Positions 14,887-21,221 of a stretch of DNA of 21,221 nucleotides are shown here, in pieces. Origin of the DNA: Actinomycetes bacterium (lineage in GTDB: Bacteria; Actinomycetota; Thermoleophilia; Solirubrobacterales; 70-9); contig JAEYSQ010000127.1 in assembly GCA_023434465.1 (NCBI GenBank), forward strand, positions 1-21,221. Direction: 5' to 3'. The first letter of the stretch is position 1. Each line of letters begins with the position of its first letter. Both the position numbers and the translations under genes were made by a program. The notes beneath the pieces were generated by a model. It worked only from the letters and a program-made list of their open reading frames with translations, ran no database searches and was not told where the DNA came from.

Positions 14887-14932
14887 GGTGACGCAGGTCT
14901 TGCTCCCGACAGAGGGGTATACCTGCGGCACC
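14887..14932 (+). repeat. Dispersed palindromic (REP-like) element, copy 2
   Basis: GGTGACGCAGGT at 14887-14898 pairs with ACCTGCGGCACC at 14921-14932 with one mismatch. The inner part CTCCC ... GGGG matches the layout of copy 1. Length is 46 bases. It lies between ftsZ and gcvT, in the same orientation as copies 1 and 3. Confidence 0.8.
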
Positions 14933-14973
14933 GAGAGCTATTGACCCGCCCGCAGGGTTCGGGTCGGTGATGT

Positions 14974-15031
14974 TCCCCAGAAACCTCCGGAATGAGGAAC
15001 GGAGCGACGGTTTTTGGGGGATACCACCGTC
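14974..15031 (+). other. Predicted stem-loop with an alternative hairpin upstream of gcvT
   Basis: TCCCC (14974-14978) pairs with GGGGA (15017-15021), AGAAACC (14979-14985) with GGTTTTT (15009-15015, one G-T pair), and TCCG (14986-14989) with CGGA (15000-15003). The loop has ten bases and the 3' strand has a five-base bulge. A competing hairpin, GACGGT (15006-15011) with ACCGTC (15026-15031), uses the same bases. I find no glycine-aptamer core here. Whether it is transcribed with gcvT is unknown. Confidence 0.4.
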
Positions 15032-15043
15032 CCGGGCCCCTCG
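15026..15043 (-). repeat. Inverted copy of the 18-mer found after mraY
   Basis: ACCGTCCCGGGCCCCTCG is the exact reverse complement of 7214-7231. Both copies are intergenic and lie within about 100 bases of a palindromic element, though on different sides of it. Confidence 0.6.
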
Positions 15044-15081
15044 CCAGCCGAGTGGGTGCAACGCGGGGACTCCGGGTTTTC

Positions 15082-15087
15082 TAAGAT
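15082..15087 (+). promoter_or_regulatory. Possible -10 box for a leaderless gcvT transcript
   Basis: TAAGAT at 15082-15087 ends six bases before GTG 15094. No Shine-Dalgarno sequence lies in the intervening ATCATCGG stretch. The layout matches that before murE. No clear -35 box is seen. Confidence 0.4.
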
Positions 15088-15093
15088 CATCGG

Positions 15094-16179
15094 GTGACTG
15101 TCGACTCCGCCCTTCGCCGCACTCCCCTCTATGAAACTCACAAGGAGGCCGGCGCCAAGCTGGTTCCCTTCGCCGGATGGGAGATGCCGGTCCAGTACGA
15201 CGGCATCAAGGAGGAACACATCGCGGTCCGGACCCACGCCGGAATCTTCGATGTCTCCCACATGGGGCAGATCGAGGTCGAAGGGCCCGGGTCGCTTGCC
15301 TTTCTGCAGCGGCTGGTCACCAACGACGTCGCGAAGATCGAGATCGGCGGAGCCCAGTACTCGCTGCTGCTGAACGACGATGCCGGCGTGATCGACGATC
15401 TCTTCGTTTACCGGCTCGGACATGACCGCTACCTGGTCATCACCAACGCTGGCAACCACCAGGCCGACCTGGTTCGCTTCGGTGAGATCGCCCGTGACTT
15501 CGACGTTTACGTGCGCGATGCCAGCCTCAACTACGCGATGTTCGCGGTGCAGGGGCCGAATGCCCGACGCATCGTCGAGAACACCCTTCACGTCGACCTG
15601 CCGCCGCGGATGAAGGTCGGGGCGCGCCAGATCGGTCGCCGCCCGGCGATCGTCTGCGGCACGGGTTACACCGGCGAAGGTGGCATCGAGATCCTGATCG
15701 ACCCCGGAATCGCTCCTGCCATCTGGACCGAACTGGTCGACGCCGGAATCGTTCCCTGCGGACTCGGCGCGCGTGACACCCTCCGACTCGAGGTCTGTTT
15801 TCACCTCCACGGCAACGACCTGACCGAGGAAACGGATCCGATTTCGGCCGGACTGGGCTGGGCCTGCGTCGAATCGACCGGATTTGCCGGGTCCGACAGG
15901 GTGGCCGTTCTCCGGGCGAACGGGACCGACCAGAAGCTCGCCCCGTTCGTGATCGAAGGCGCCGGAATTCCGCGGCAGGAAAACCCGGTGCTGATCGGTG
16001 AGGAGAAGGTCGGGGAAGTGACCAGCGGCACCTTTTCCCCGTCGCTCGAGAAGGGCATCGGAATGGCCTATCTGCGTTCCGAACTGACCGAACCGGGGGC
16101 CGAACTCGAGATCGACGTGCGCGGGAAGCGTCGGACGGCACGCGTAAGCTCCAAGCCCCTTTACAAGAAGGAGAGATGA
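15094..16179 (+). CDS. gcvT: Glycine cleavage system T protein (aminomethyltransferase)
   Basis: GcvT takes the aminomethyl group from lipoylated H protein, releases ammonia and transfers the one-carbon unit to tetrahydrofolate. The 361-residue protein has the family opening TPLYETHKEAGAKLVPFAGW, MPVQYDGIKEEH, and THAGIFDVSHMGQI near 48-60. LLLNDDAGVIDDL follows, with the conserved catalytic Asp near residues 101-102, and then GTGYTGEGGIEI, GLGARDTLRLE, and VGEVTSGTFSPSL near the C-terminus. Length matches the family. It starts at GTG 15094, immediately downstream of a possible -10 box. It leads a four-gene gcv operon, with gcvH three bases after its stop. Confidence 0.96.
   Translation: MTVDSALRRTPLYETHKEAGAKLVPFAGWEMPVQYDGIKEEHIAVRTHAGIFDVSHMGQIEVEGPGSLAFLQRLVTNDVAKIEIGGAQYSLLLNDDAGVIDDLFVYRLGHDRYLVITNAGNHQADLVRFGEIARDFDVYVRDASLNYAMFAVQGPNARRIVENTLHVDLPPRMKVGARQIGRRPAIVCGTGYTGEGGIEILIDPGIAPAIWTELVDAGIVPCGLGARDTLRLEVCFHLHGNDLTEETDPISAGLGWACVESTGFAGSDRVAVLRANGTDQKLAPFVIEGAGIPRQENPVLIGEEKVGEVTSGTFSPSLEKGIGMAYLRSELTEPGAELEIDVRGKRRTARVSSKPLYKKER
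16168..16175 (+). promoter_or_regulatory. Ribosome binding site that supports the TTG start of gcvH
   Basis: AAGGAGAG at 16168-16175 lies seven bases before TTG 16183. The ATG at 16176 abuts this site and is out of frame with gcvH, so TTG is the best-supported start. Confidence 0.7.
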
Positions 16180-16182
16180 ACT

Positions 16183-16569
16183 TTGTCCGAGGCGAGTTAC
16201 CCCGAGGATCTGAAATATCACCCCGAGCATGACTGGGCCCGCGTCGAAGGTGACGAGGCCACGCTCGGCATCACCTGGTACGCCCAGGATTCGTTGGGCG
16301 AGGTCGTCTTCTTCGAGGGCCCCGAGACAGGTTCGGAGGTCGCCAAAGACCAGCCTTACGCCGAAGTTGAATCGGTCAAGGCGGTCTCGGACGTGATCGC
16401 TCCCCTGTCTGGCGAGGTGATCGCGGTCAACGAGAGCCTCACCGATGCCCCGGAGGCGGTCAATGCCGATCCGTACGAGACCGGCTGGCTGATCAGGATC
16501 AGGCTCAGCGATCCTTCCGAGGTCGATTCACTGCTGGACGCGGCGGCCTACTCCGCCAGCCTGGAGTAG
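16183..16569 (+). CDS. gcvH: Glycine cleavage system H protein (lipoyl carrier)
   Basis: GcvH is the small shuttle whose lipoyl arm carries the aminomethyl intermediate between the P, T and L proteins. The 128-residue protein has the typical opening YPEDLKYHPEHDWARVEGDEATLGIT, then VVFFEGPETGSEV and the lipoylation motif EVESVKAVSD with the modified Lys66. The half-barrel ends with SGEVIAVNESL, NADPYETGWLIRI. Length matches the family. It uses a TTG start supported by a strong ribosome binding site inside the end of gcvT. It is three bases from gcvT and five from gcvPA. Confidence 0.96.
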   Translation: MSEASYPEDLKYHPEHDWARVEGDEATLGITWYAQDSLGEVVFFEGPETGSEVAKDQPYAEVESVKAVSDVIAPLSGEVIAVNESLTDAPEAVNADPYETGWLIRIRLSDPSEVDSLLDAAAYSASLE

Positions 16570-16574
16570 CCGGC

Positions 16575-17993
16575 TTGGCGGGGTACACACCGGCGACAGG
16601 AGACGAGCAGGCCGAGATGCTGGCGGCGATCGGGATCTCGTCGATCGAGGAACTCTTCGCCCAGATCCCGGAGGACATCCGTCTCGACCGTCCGCTCGAT
16701 CTCGAGGACGGGATGAGCGAATCCGAGGTCTACCGCTTCCTGGCTGGACTGGCTGACACCAACCTCGATGCCGACCGGATCCCATCGTTCTTGGGGGCCG
16801 GGATGTACGACCACTATGTGCCGGCGATCGTCGAAGCGATTATCAGCCGCTCGGAGTTTTTGACTCCGTACACGCCGTACCAACCCGAGGTTTCCCAGGG
16901 TGGCCTGCAGGTGATGTTCGAATTTCAGACGGCGATGAGCGAGATCACCGGCCTGCCGGTTTCAAACGCCGGTCTTTATGAAGGTCCGTCGGCCGCCGCC
17001 TCGGCGGCCTACCTGGCGATGGCGCAGACCAGGCGCACGGGATTGGTCGCCTCACGCGGGCTTCATCCCCACAGTCGCGAGACGCTGGCCACTCACGCGG
17101 TTGGTTTCGGCGCCACCCTGACCGAGGTCGGTCTCGAGGGAGGCCTCACCTCGGGCGAAGAGCTCGAAGCTGCGGTCACCGATGAAACGGCTGCCGTCTT
17201 CCTGCAGAATCCGAATTTCCTCGGCGCGGTCGAGGACGTCGCCGCGCTCGGTGAGGCAGTCAAAGCCCGGGGCGCCCTGCTGATCGTCCAGGTCGATCCG
17301 ATGACCCTCGGGATCCTTTGCCCGCCCGGTGAATGCGGCGCCGACATCGCCTTCGGTGAAGGCCAGCCAATCGGCAACCGGCTCGACTTCGGCGGCCCCT
17401 CGTTTGGCTTCTTCTGCGCGAAAGAGGAATACCTGCGGAAGATGCCAGGGAGGATCGCCGGCGAGACCGAAGACATTGACGGCCGCCGCGGTTTCGTGCT
17501 CGCACTGCAGACCCGGGAGCAACACATCCGCCGCGAAAAGGCGACTTCGAACATCTGCACGGCCCAGGCGCTCAACGCGCTGGCGGGGATGATCCACCTG
17601 GCCTGGCTCGGCAAGCAGGGTTTCGTCGAACTCGGCGAGCTGATGGCCCGACGGACGGCGTTCGCGCGCCAGGTGATCGGATCACTCGACGGTTACGAGC
17701 TCCTCCACGACGCGCCGGTCGTCCGTGAATTCGCGGTCCGCTCGGAGCGGGCGGTCGCCGAGCTCCTGCCCCTCGGTGACGAGTCGCAGGGCCCAGCGCC
17801 GAAGTTGCCGGTCTACCCGCTCGGCCGTGACTACCCGGAGTACGAGGACTGCTTTCTGGTCGCGGTCACCGAGAACCGCTCGGTCGAGGAAATCGGCTGG
17901 CTCGCTCACATGCTCGAGCACGCCCAGGCGGGATGGGACGAACACATCCATGACCACGATCACGAGGGCAACCCGGGCGGGGCGGCGCAGTGA
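16575..17993 (+). CDS. gcvPA: Glycine dehydrogenase (decarboxylating) subunit 1 (P protein, N-terminal half)
   Basis: In organisms with a split P protein, GcvPA and GcvPB form the PLP enzyme that decarboxylates glycine and loads the aminomethyl group onto GcvH. The 472-residue protein opens YTPATGDEQAEMLAAIGISSIEELF and contains FLGAGMYDHYVPA, TPYTPYQPEVSQG, SEITGLPVSNAGLYEGPSA, and TREQHIRREKATSNICTAQAL. It lacks the PLP-binding lysine, as expected for subunit 1. It starts with TTG 16575, with GGAG at 16563-16566 eight bases upstream. The C-terminus carries a short His-rich stretch (HIHDHDHEG) that I do not expect from the family. Its stop overlaps gcvPB as GTGA. Confidence 0.95.
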   Translation: MAGYTPATGDEQAEMLAAIGISSIEELFAQIPEDIRLDRPLDLEDGMSESEVYRFLAGLADTNLDADRIPSFLGAGMYDHYVPAIVEAIISRSEFLTPYTPYQPEVSQGGLQVMFEFQTAMSEITGLPVSNAGLYEGPSAAASAAYLAMAQTRRTGLVASRGLHPHSRETLATHAVGFGATLTEVGLEGGLTSGEELEAAVTDETAAVFLQNPNFLGAVEDVAALGEAVKARGALLIVQVDPMTLGILCPPGECGADIAFGEGQPIGNRLDFGGPSFGFFCAKEEYLRKMPGRIAGETEDIDGRRGFVLALQTREQHIRREKATSNICTAQALNALAGMIHLAWLGKQGFVELGELMARRTAFARQVIGSLDGYELLHDAPVVREFAVRSERAVAELLPLGDESQGPAPKLPVYPLGRDYPEYEDCFLVAVTENRSVEEIGWLAHMLEHAQAGWDEHIHDHDHEGNPGGAAQ

Positions 17994-19513
17994 GCGGCCA
18001 GGCCGTGAACGAAACGCCGCAACAGGCGGACCGGGCGACGACGATCTACGAGAAGTCGGTTCCCGGCCGGCGCGCGGTTCAGTTGCCGCCGCTTGGTGAC
18101 GGCATCGAGGAAACCCCGCTCGACCAGCTGGTCCCGGCCCACCTGCTGCGCGAGAAACCGGCCGAACTTCCGGAGGTTTCCGAGCCCGAGATCATCCGCC
18201 ACTACAACCGTCTTTCGCGCCGGAACTTCGATCTCGACACCGGTTTCTACCCGCTCGGGTCATGCACCATGAAGTACAACCCGCGGCTCAACGAACGGGT
18301 CGCCGCCCTGCCCGGCCACGCCAGGCTCCATCCGGCGACCGATCCGACCGACGCCCAGGGAGCGCTCCAGGTGATGTACCTGCTTCAGGAGTCGCTATCG
18401 GAGATCACCGGCCTGCCGACCGTCAGCCTCCAGCCGTCAGCGGGCTCACAGGGCGAACTGGCCGGCCTGCTCCTGACCCGGGCCTACCACGCGGATCAGG
18501 GCCGCAACCCGACCAAGGTCCTGACCCCGGACACCGCCCACGGCACCAATCCGGCCTCGGTCACCATGGCCGGGTTCGAAGTGGTCAAGGTGGCGACCGA
18601 TGAGCAGGGCGGGGTGGACGTCGAGGATCTGAAGTCGAAGATCGACGATGACGTTGCCTGTTTGATGCTGACCAACCCGAACACCCTCGGGGTCTTTGAC
18701 GAGAACATCACCGAGATCGCCGGACTGGTCCACGAAGCCGGCGGCCTGCTCTATTACGACGGGGCGAACCTCAACGCGATCATGGGCCAGACCCGGCCCG
18801 GAGACATGGGTTTCGACATCGTCCACGTCAACCTCCACAAGTCGTTCTCGCAGCCACATGGCGGCGGCGGGCCCGGCGCTGGTCCGATCGCGGTTTCCGA
18901 GCGGGTCGAGCCATTCATTCCACGTCCGCAGGTGGTCCGGATCGAGCAGGATGAAGAGGTCATTTTCGACCTCGATTACGACCGGCCCAGGTCGATCGGG
19001 AGGCTGCGCGGCTTTCAGGGCAACTTCGGAGTTTTCGTGCGCTCGCTGGCCTACATCCTCAGCCTTGGTGGTGACGGCCTCTCCGAAGCTTCGCGACTGG
19101 CGGTGCTGAACGCGAACTACCTCAAGAAGCGACTCTCCGAAGGCCGGGCGGGGAAGTACCTGCCGGTCGCTTTCGACCGTCACTGCATGCACGAGTTCGT
19201 CCTGTCGGGGGCGCCGATGAAGAAGGAACTCGGCATCAAGACACTCGACCTGGCGAAGCGCCTGCTTGACTTCGGTTTTCATCCGCCGACCGTGTATTTC
19301 CCGCTGCTGGTCGAGGAGGCCCTGATGGTCGAACCGGTAGAGACCGAGGCGAAAGAACACCTCGACGCCTTCGCCGACGCGATCGAAACGATCCTCGAAG
19401 AGGCCGAGTCCGATCCCGCGATCGCTCAGAACGCGCCGTACACGACGCCGGTAAGAAGACTCGACGAGGTCGGCGCCACGCGAAAACCCCGCATCCGGCA
19501 GAGCGCCGCCTAG
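17990..19513 (+). CDS. gcvPB: Glycine dehydrogenase (decarboxylating) subunit 2 (P protein, C-terminal half)
   Basis: This is the catalytic subunit carrying pyridoxal phosphate. The 507-residue protein has the family segments YPLGSCTMKYNPRLNE, QPSAGSQGELAGLL, DTAHGTNPASVTMAGF, and MLTNPNTLGVFD. The PLP site is VHVNLHKSFSQPHGGGGPG, with the Schiff-base lysine at residue 284. Length is normal. The GTG start overlaps the gcvPA stop by four bases; a second in-frame GTG five codons later is possible. The L protein (dihydrolipoyl dehydrogenase) is not in the window and must be supplied from elsewhere. The operon appears to end here, with a 96-bp gap before the next gene. Confidence 0.95.
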   Translation: MSGQAVNETPQQADRATTIYEKSVPGRRAVQLPPLGDGIEETPLDQLVPAHLLREKPAELPEVSEPEIIRHYNRLSRRNFDLDTGFYPLGSCTMKYNPRLNERVAALPGHARLHPATDPTDAQGALQVMYLLQESLSEITGLPTVSLQPSAGSQGELAGLLLTRAYHADQGRNPTKVLTPDTAHGTNPASVTMAGFEVVKVATDEQGGVDVEDLKSKIDDDVACLMLTNPNTLGVFDENITEIAGLVHEAGGLLYYDGANLNAIMGQTRPGDMGFDIVHVNLHKSFSQPHGGGGPGAGPIAVSERVEPFIPRPQVVRIEQDEEVIFDLDYDRPRSIGRLRGFQGNFGVFVRSLAYILSLGGDGLSEASRLAVLNANYLKKRLSEGRAGKYLPVAFDRHCMHEFVLSGAPMKKELGIKTLDLAKRLLDFGFHPPTVYFPLLVEEALMVEPVETEAKEHLDAFADAIETILEEAESDPAIAQNAPYTTPVRRLDEVGATRKPRIRQSAA

Positions 19514-19609
19514 TCGATTTCTCCAGTCCCCGGGAATCCTGCGCCCGCCAATCGCAGGTAGATTCTTCAACGGACTTTTTCCAATCTTTGAACGAACCGG
19601 AGTGACCGA

Positions 19610-20758
19610 ATGAGTGATGCCCAGTACGCCCTGACCCAGGACCAGCTCGATTTCCTCGAGGTGATCCGGCAGATGGTGGTCGAGAAGGTCACGCCGCGGG
19701 CCCACGACATCGACGAATCCGGCGAGTTTCCGCAGGACATCCGCCAGCTGTTTGCCGATCACGACCTTTTCGGTCTGCCCTTCGAGGAGAGGTACGGCGG
19801 CACCGGCACCGGGGAGCTGATGCTCTGCGCCGCGGTCGAGGAGATTGCCAAGGGTTGCGCGTCGTCGTCGCTCATGGTCGCCGCCCAGGATCTTTCTTCG
19901 CTGCCGATGAAGCTCGCCGGCTCGGACGAACTCAAGGACCGCATCCTTCCCCGCATGGCTTCCGGCGAGTGGCTGGGCGCTTTCTGTCTGTCCGAGCCTG
20001 ACGCCGGTTCCGATCCGGGTGCGATGCGGACCCGCGCAACCAAGGTCGACGGCGGCTGGAAGCTGAACGGCGCCAAGAACTGGATCACCAACAGCGGCGT
20101 CGCCGATGTTTACGTCACCTTCGCCGTGACCGACCCGGATGTGAAGTTCTCCCGGGGAATCACCTGCTTCGCCGTGATGGGCGACGCAGAAGGCTTCCGC
20201 ATCGACGCGCTCGAAAAGAAGATGGGCATGAAGGGCTCGCCGACCGGCCAGCCCGTCTACGAAGAGGTCTTCGTGCCCGATGAGGACGTGATCGGCGAGG
20301 TCGGCAAGGGCTTCGCGGTCGCCATGCAGACCCTCGACCGTTCGCGGCTCGGAATCGGCGCCCAGGCCCTCGGCATCGCCCAGGGGGCGACCGACTACGC
20401 AGCCGAGTACGCCAAGGAGAGGATCGCCTTCGGCAAGCCGATCAACCAGCTCCAGGGCATCCAGTTCAAACTCGCCGACATGGAGACGAAGACTGCCGCA
20501 GCCCGCGAACTGCTCTACAAGGCCGCCTCGATGGCCGAGACCAACGATCCGAAGCTCGGAAAGTACTCCGCGATGGCGAAGCTCTTCGCCTCCGACGTCG
20601 CGATGGAAGTCACCACCGAGGCGGTCCAGGTTCTCGGCGGTTACGGCTATGTCCGCGAGTACCCGGTCGAGCGAATGATGCGCGACGCCAAGCTGACCCA
20701 GATCTACGAAGGAACCAACGAGATTCAGCGCGTAGTGATCGCTCGCACCCTCGCATAG
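19610..20758 (+). CDS. Acyl-CoA dehydrogenase (FAD-dependent, short/branched-chain type)
   Basis: The enzyme oxidises an acyl-CoA to the trans-2-enoyl-CoA with FAD, passing electrons to ETF. The 382-residue protein has the standard three-domain layout: a helical N-terminal domain, the FAD-contact signature FCLSEPDAGSD and WITNSGVADVYVTFA in the middle domain, and a C-terminal helical domain. That last domain includes RIAFGKPINQLQGIQFKLADM and QVLGGYGYVREYPVERMMRDAK. The catalytic base is Glu367 in IYEGTNEIQR, the position used by butyryl-CoA-type enzymes. The chain-length preference cannot be read from sequence alone. GGAG at 19599-19602 is seven bases before the ATG. It is 96 bp from gcvPB and may be a separate unit; a link to branched-chain amino-acid or fatty-acid breakdown is only a guess. 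Confidence 0.93.
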   Translation: MSDAQYALTQDQLDFLEVIRQMVVEKVTPRAHDIDESGEFPQDIRQLFADHDLFGLPFEERYGGTGTGELMLCAAVEEIAKGCASSSLMVAAQDLSSLPMKLAGSDELKDRILPRMASGEWLGAFCLSEPDAGSDPGAMRTRATKVDGGWKLNGAKNWITNSGVADVYVTFAVTDPDVKFSRGITCFAVMGDAEGFRIDALEKKMGMKGSPTGQPVYEEVFVPDEDVIGEVGKGFAVAMQTLDRSRLGIGAQALGIAQGATDYAAEYAKERIAFGKPINQLQGIQFKLADMETKTAAARELLYKAASMAETNDPKLGKYSAMAKLFASDVAMEVTTEAVQVLGGYGYVREYPVERMMRDAKLTQIYEGTNEIQRVVIARTLA

Positions 20759-20763
20759 CCCGA

Positions 20764-20814
20764 GCGGCGCCAGGAGCCGCCAGCCGTCCGCTTGCGGGGT
20801 CGGCGGTCGGGAAC
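20764..20814 (+). repeat. 3'-flank block shared with ftsZ, copy 2
   Basis: It begins five bases after the acyl-CoA dehydrogenase stop and aligns without gaps to 14730-14780. GCGGC at 20764-20768 pairs with GCCGC at 20776-20780, forming a hairpin with a seven-base loop. A second hairpin is possible with GCCG (20783-20786) and CGGC (20801-20804). It is probably a 3'-end or terminator-like module. Confidence 0.55.
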
Positions 20815-20827
20815 GAAGTCGTGAGGT

Positions 20828-20872
20828 GGTGCCGCAGGTTATGCACCAAATGCGGTCATAACCTGCGTCACC
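20828..20872 (+). repeat. Dispersed palindromic (REP-like) element, copy 3
   Basis: GGTGCCGCAGGTTATG at 20828-20843 pairs with CATAACCTGCGTCACC at 20857-20872 with one mismatch in sixteen. The inner part is CACC ... GGT. Length is 45 bases, as in copy 1. It lies 69 bases after the acyl-CoA dehydrogenase stop, between converging reading frames. Confidence 0.85.
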
Positions 20873-20912
20873 GTGCCGGCAGACTGAGATGGGAGGCGGG
20901 GCGAAGCTCGCC

Positions 20913-20968
20913 GGGTGGGCGATATTGGGAGGGCCAACCACCCCCAAGGCGTGACCGCGGCGCCGCGG
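20913..20968. other. Cluster of GC-rich palindromes in the convergent intergenic region
   Basis: GGGTGG (20913-20918) pairs with CCACCC (20938-20943), with an inner TTGG/CCAA pair. CCGCGGCGCCGCGG at 20955-20968 is a perfect 14-bp palindrome. No credible gene covers 20759-21116, so this is structured non-coding DNA, possibly a bidirectional termination zone. Confidence 0.4.
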
Positions 20969-21020
20969 GACGAGGCCGGAGGGCGACCGCATTCCGCGTC
21001 GCGGGGATGTCCGCCCGGGC

Positions 21021-21092
21021 TGCGGCGTACCACCGGCCTGCGGCGTACCACCGGCCTGCGGCGTACCACCGGCCTGCGGCGTACCACCGGCC
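21021..21092. repeat. Perfect tandem repeat, 4 x 18 bp
   Basis: TGCGGCGTACCACCGGCC is repeated four times without a mismatch at 21021-21038, 21039-21056, 21057-21074 and 21075-21092. The next bases (TGAGGG) diverge. Eighteen bases is a multiple of three, so overlapping frames stay open and encode six-residue repeats (AAYHRP on +, RRRPVV on -), but no gene context supports translation. Confidence 0.95.
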
Positions 21093-21116
21093 TGAGGGAC
21101 TCGGCGATTAGGTTGG

Positions 21117-21221
21117 TCAGGCCGGGATCTGCGGGAGGTCTTCGGAGCGGCGGCCGGGGCCTGCTCTCATGTATACACGCTCCGGTTCGACCGTTTCGCC
21201 ACACTTCTTGCAGATCATGTG
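21117..21221 (-). CDS. Partial or very small protein with a CxxC motif, unknown function
   Basis: On the minus strand a frame enters at the window edge and runs to TGA at 21119-21117. It reads H, then MICKKCGETVEPERVYM and about 17 more residues ending DLPQIPA. The ICKKCGE segment looks like one half of a zinc ribbon. Codon third positions are mostly G or C, like the neighbours, and the gene would converge on the acyl-CoA dehydrogenase. It may be the C-terminal end of a longer protein, or a complete 33-residue protein starting at ATG 21218-21216. I do not recognise the family. An overlapping minus-strand frame from 21204 is less likely because it runs through the tandem repeat. Confidence 0.4.
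   Translation of the reverse strand, partial: HMICKKCGETVEPERVYMRAGPGRRSEDLPQIPA

Noticed and set aside
14933..15093. Glycine riboswitch upstream of gcvT
   Set aside because: I looked for the conserved aptamer core typical of tandem or single glycine aptamers and did not find it on the + strand.
18446..20992. Very long open frame on the minus strand (about 848 codons)
   Set aside because: It lies opposite gcvPB and the acyl-CoA dehydrogenase, both unmistakable. GC-rich codon bias leaves antisense frames open, and its translation shows no family motif.
21021..21092. CRISPR array
   Set aside because: The 18-bp units are contiguous with no spacers and there are no cas genes.
20821..21111. Plus-strand frame through palindrome copy 3 and the tandem repeat
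   Set aside because: It begins next to a repeat element, is dominated by Arg/Gly and the six-residue tandem, and has no ribosome site or homologue-like segment.

Overview
The window is GC-rich bacterial DNA. It carries most of a division and cell wall (dcw) cluster, followed by a glycine-cleavage operon and an acyl-CoA dehydrogenase gene, all on the + strand. Four traits point to an actinobacterium: high GC, many GTG/TTG starts, a DNPR-type (meso-diaminopimelate) MurE, and ftsQ followed directly by ftsZ with no ftsA. The two-subunit GcvP and the MurG motif variants make a deep-branching class such as Thermoleophilia my best guess. That placement is inference and was not checked against a database.

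Positions 1-7206 hold the 3' end of mraZ, then rsmH, an ftsL-like gene, ftsI, murE, murF and mraY. Most are joined by 1-4 bp stop/start overlaps. The exception is a 104-110 bp gap before murE, which has a hairpin and a possible leaderless promoter. Positions 7207-7395 are a non-coding break with a strong hairpin and the first copy of a dispersed palindrome. Positions 7396-13353 hold murD, ftsW, murG, murC and ftsQ as one overlapping block; ftsW runs 83 bp into murG. Positions 13354-13644 form the ftsZ control region, with a TTGACA-17-TACGTT promoter and a long predicted leader hairpin. ftsZ ends at 14724.

Positions 14725-15093 (369 bp, non-coding) contain a block shared with the end of the window, a 10-bp perfect inverted repeat, the second palindrome, and a stem-loop before gcvT. 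The operon gcvT-gcvH-gcvPA-gcvPB (15094-19513) encodes the T, H and split P proteins of glycine cleavage; the L protein is not here. An acyl-CoA dehydrogenase follows (19610-20758). The last 460 bp hold the second copy of the shared block, the third palindrome, other GC-rich palindromes, a perfect 4 x 18 bp tandem repeat, and the end of a converging minus-strand reading frame with a CxxC motif.

Functionally, MurC, MurD, MurE and MurF build UDP-MurNAc-pentapeptide. MraY and MurG make lipid I and lipid II. FtsW and FtsI polymerise and cross-link septal peptidoglycan at the FtsZ ring, with FtsQ and FtsL as the scaffold. The genes are conventional. What is unusual lies between them: a three-copy palindromic repeat family, a duplicated 3'-flank block, structured leaders before ftsZ and gcvT, and the tandem array. 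I see no new multi-gene system.
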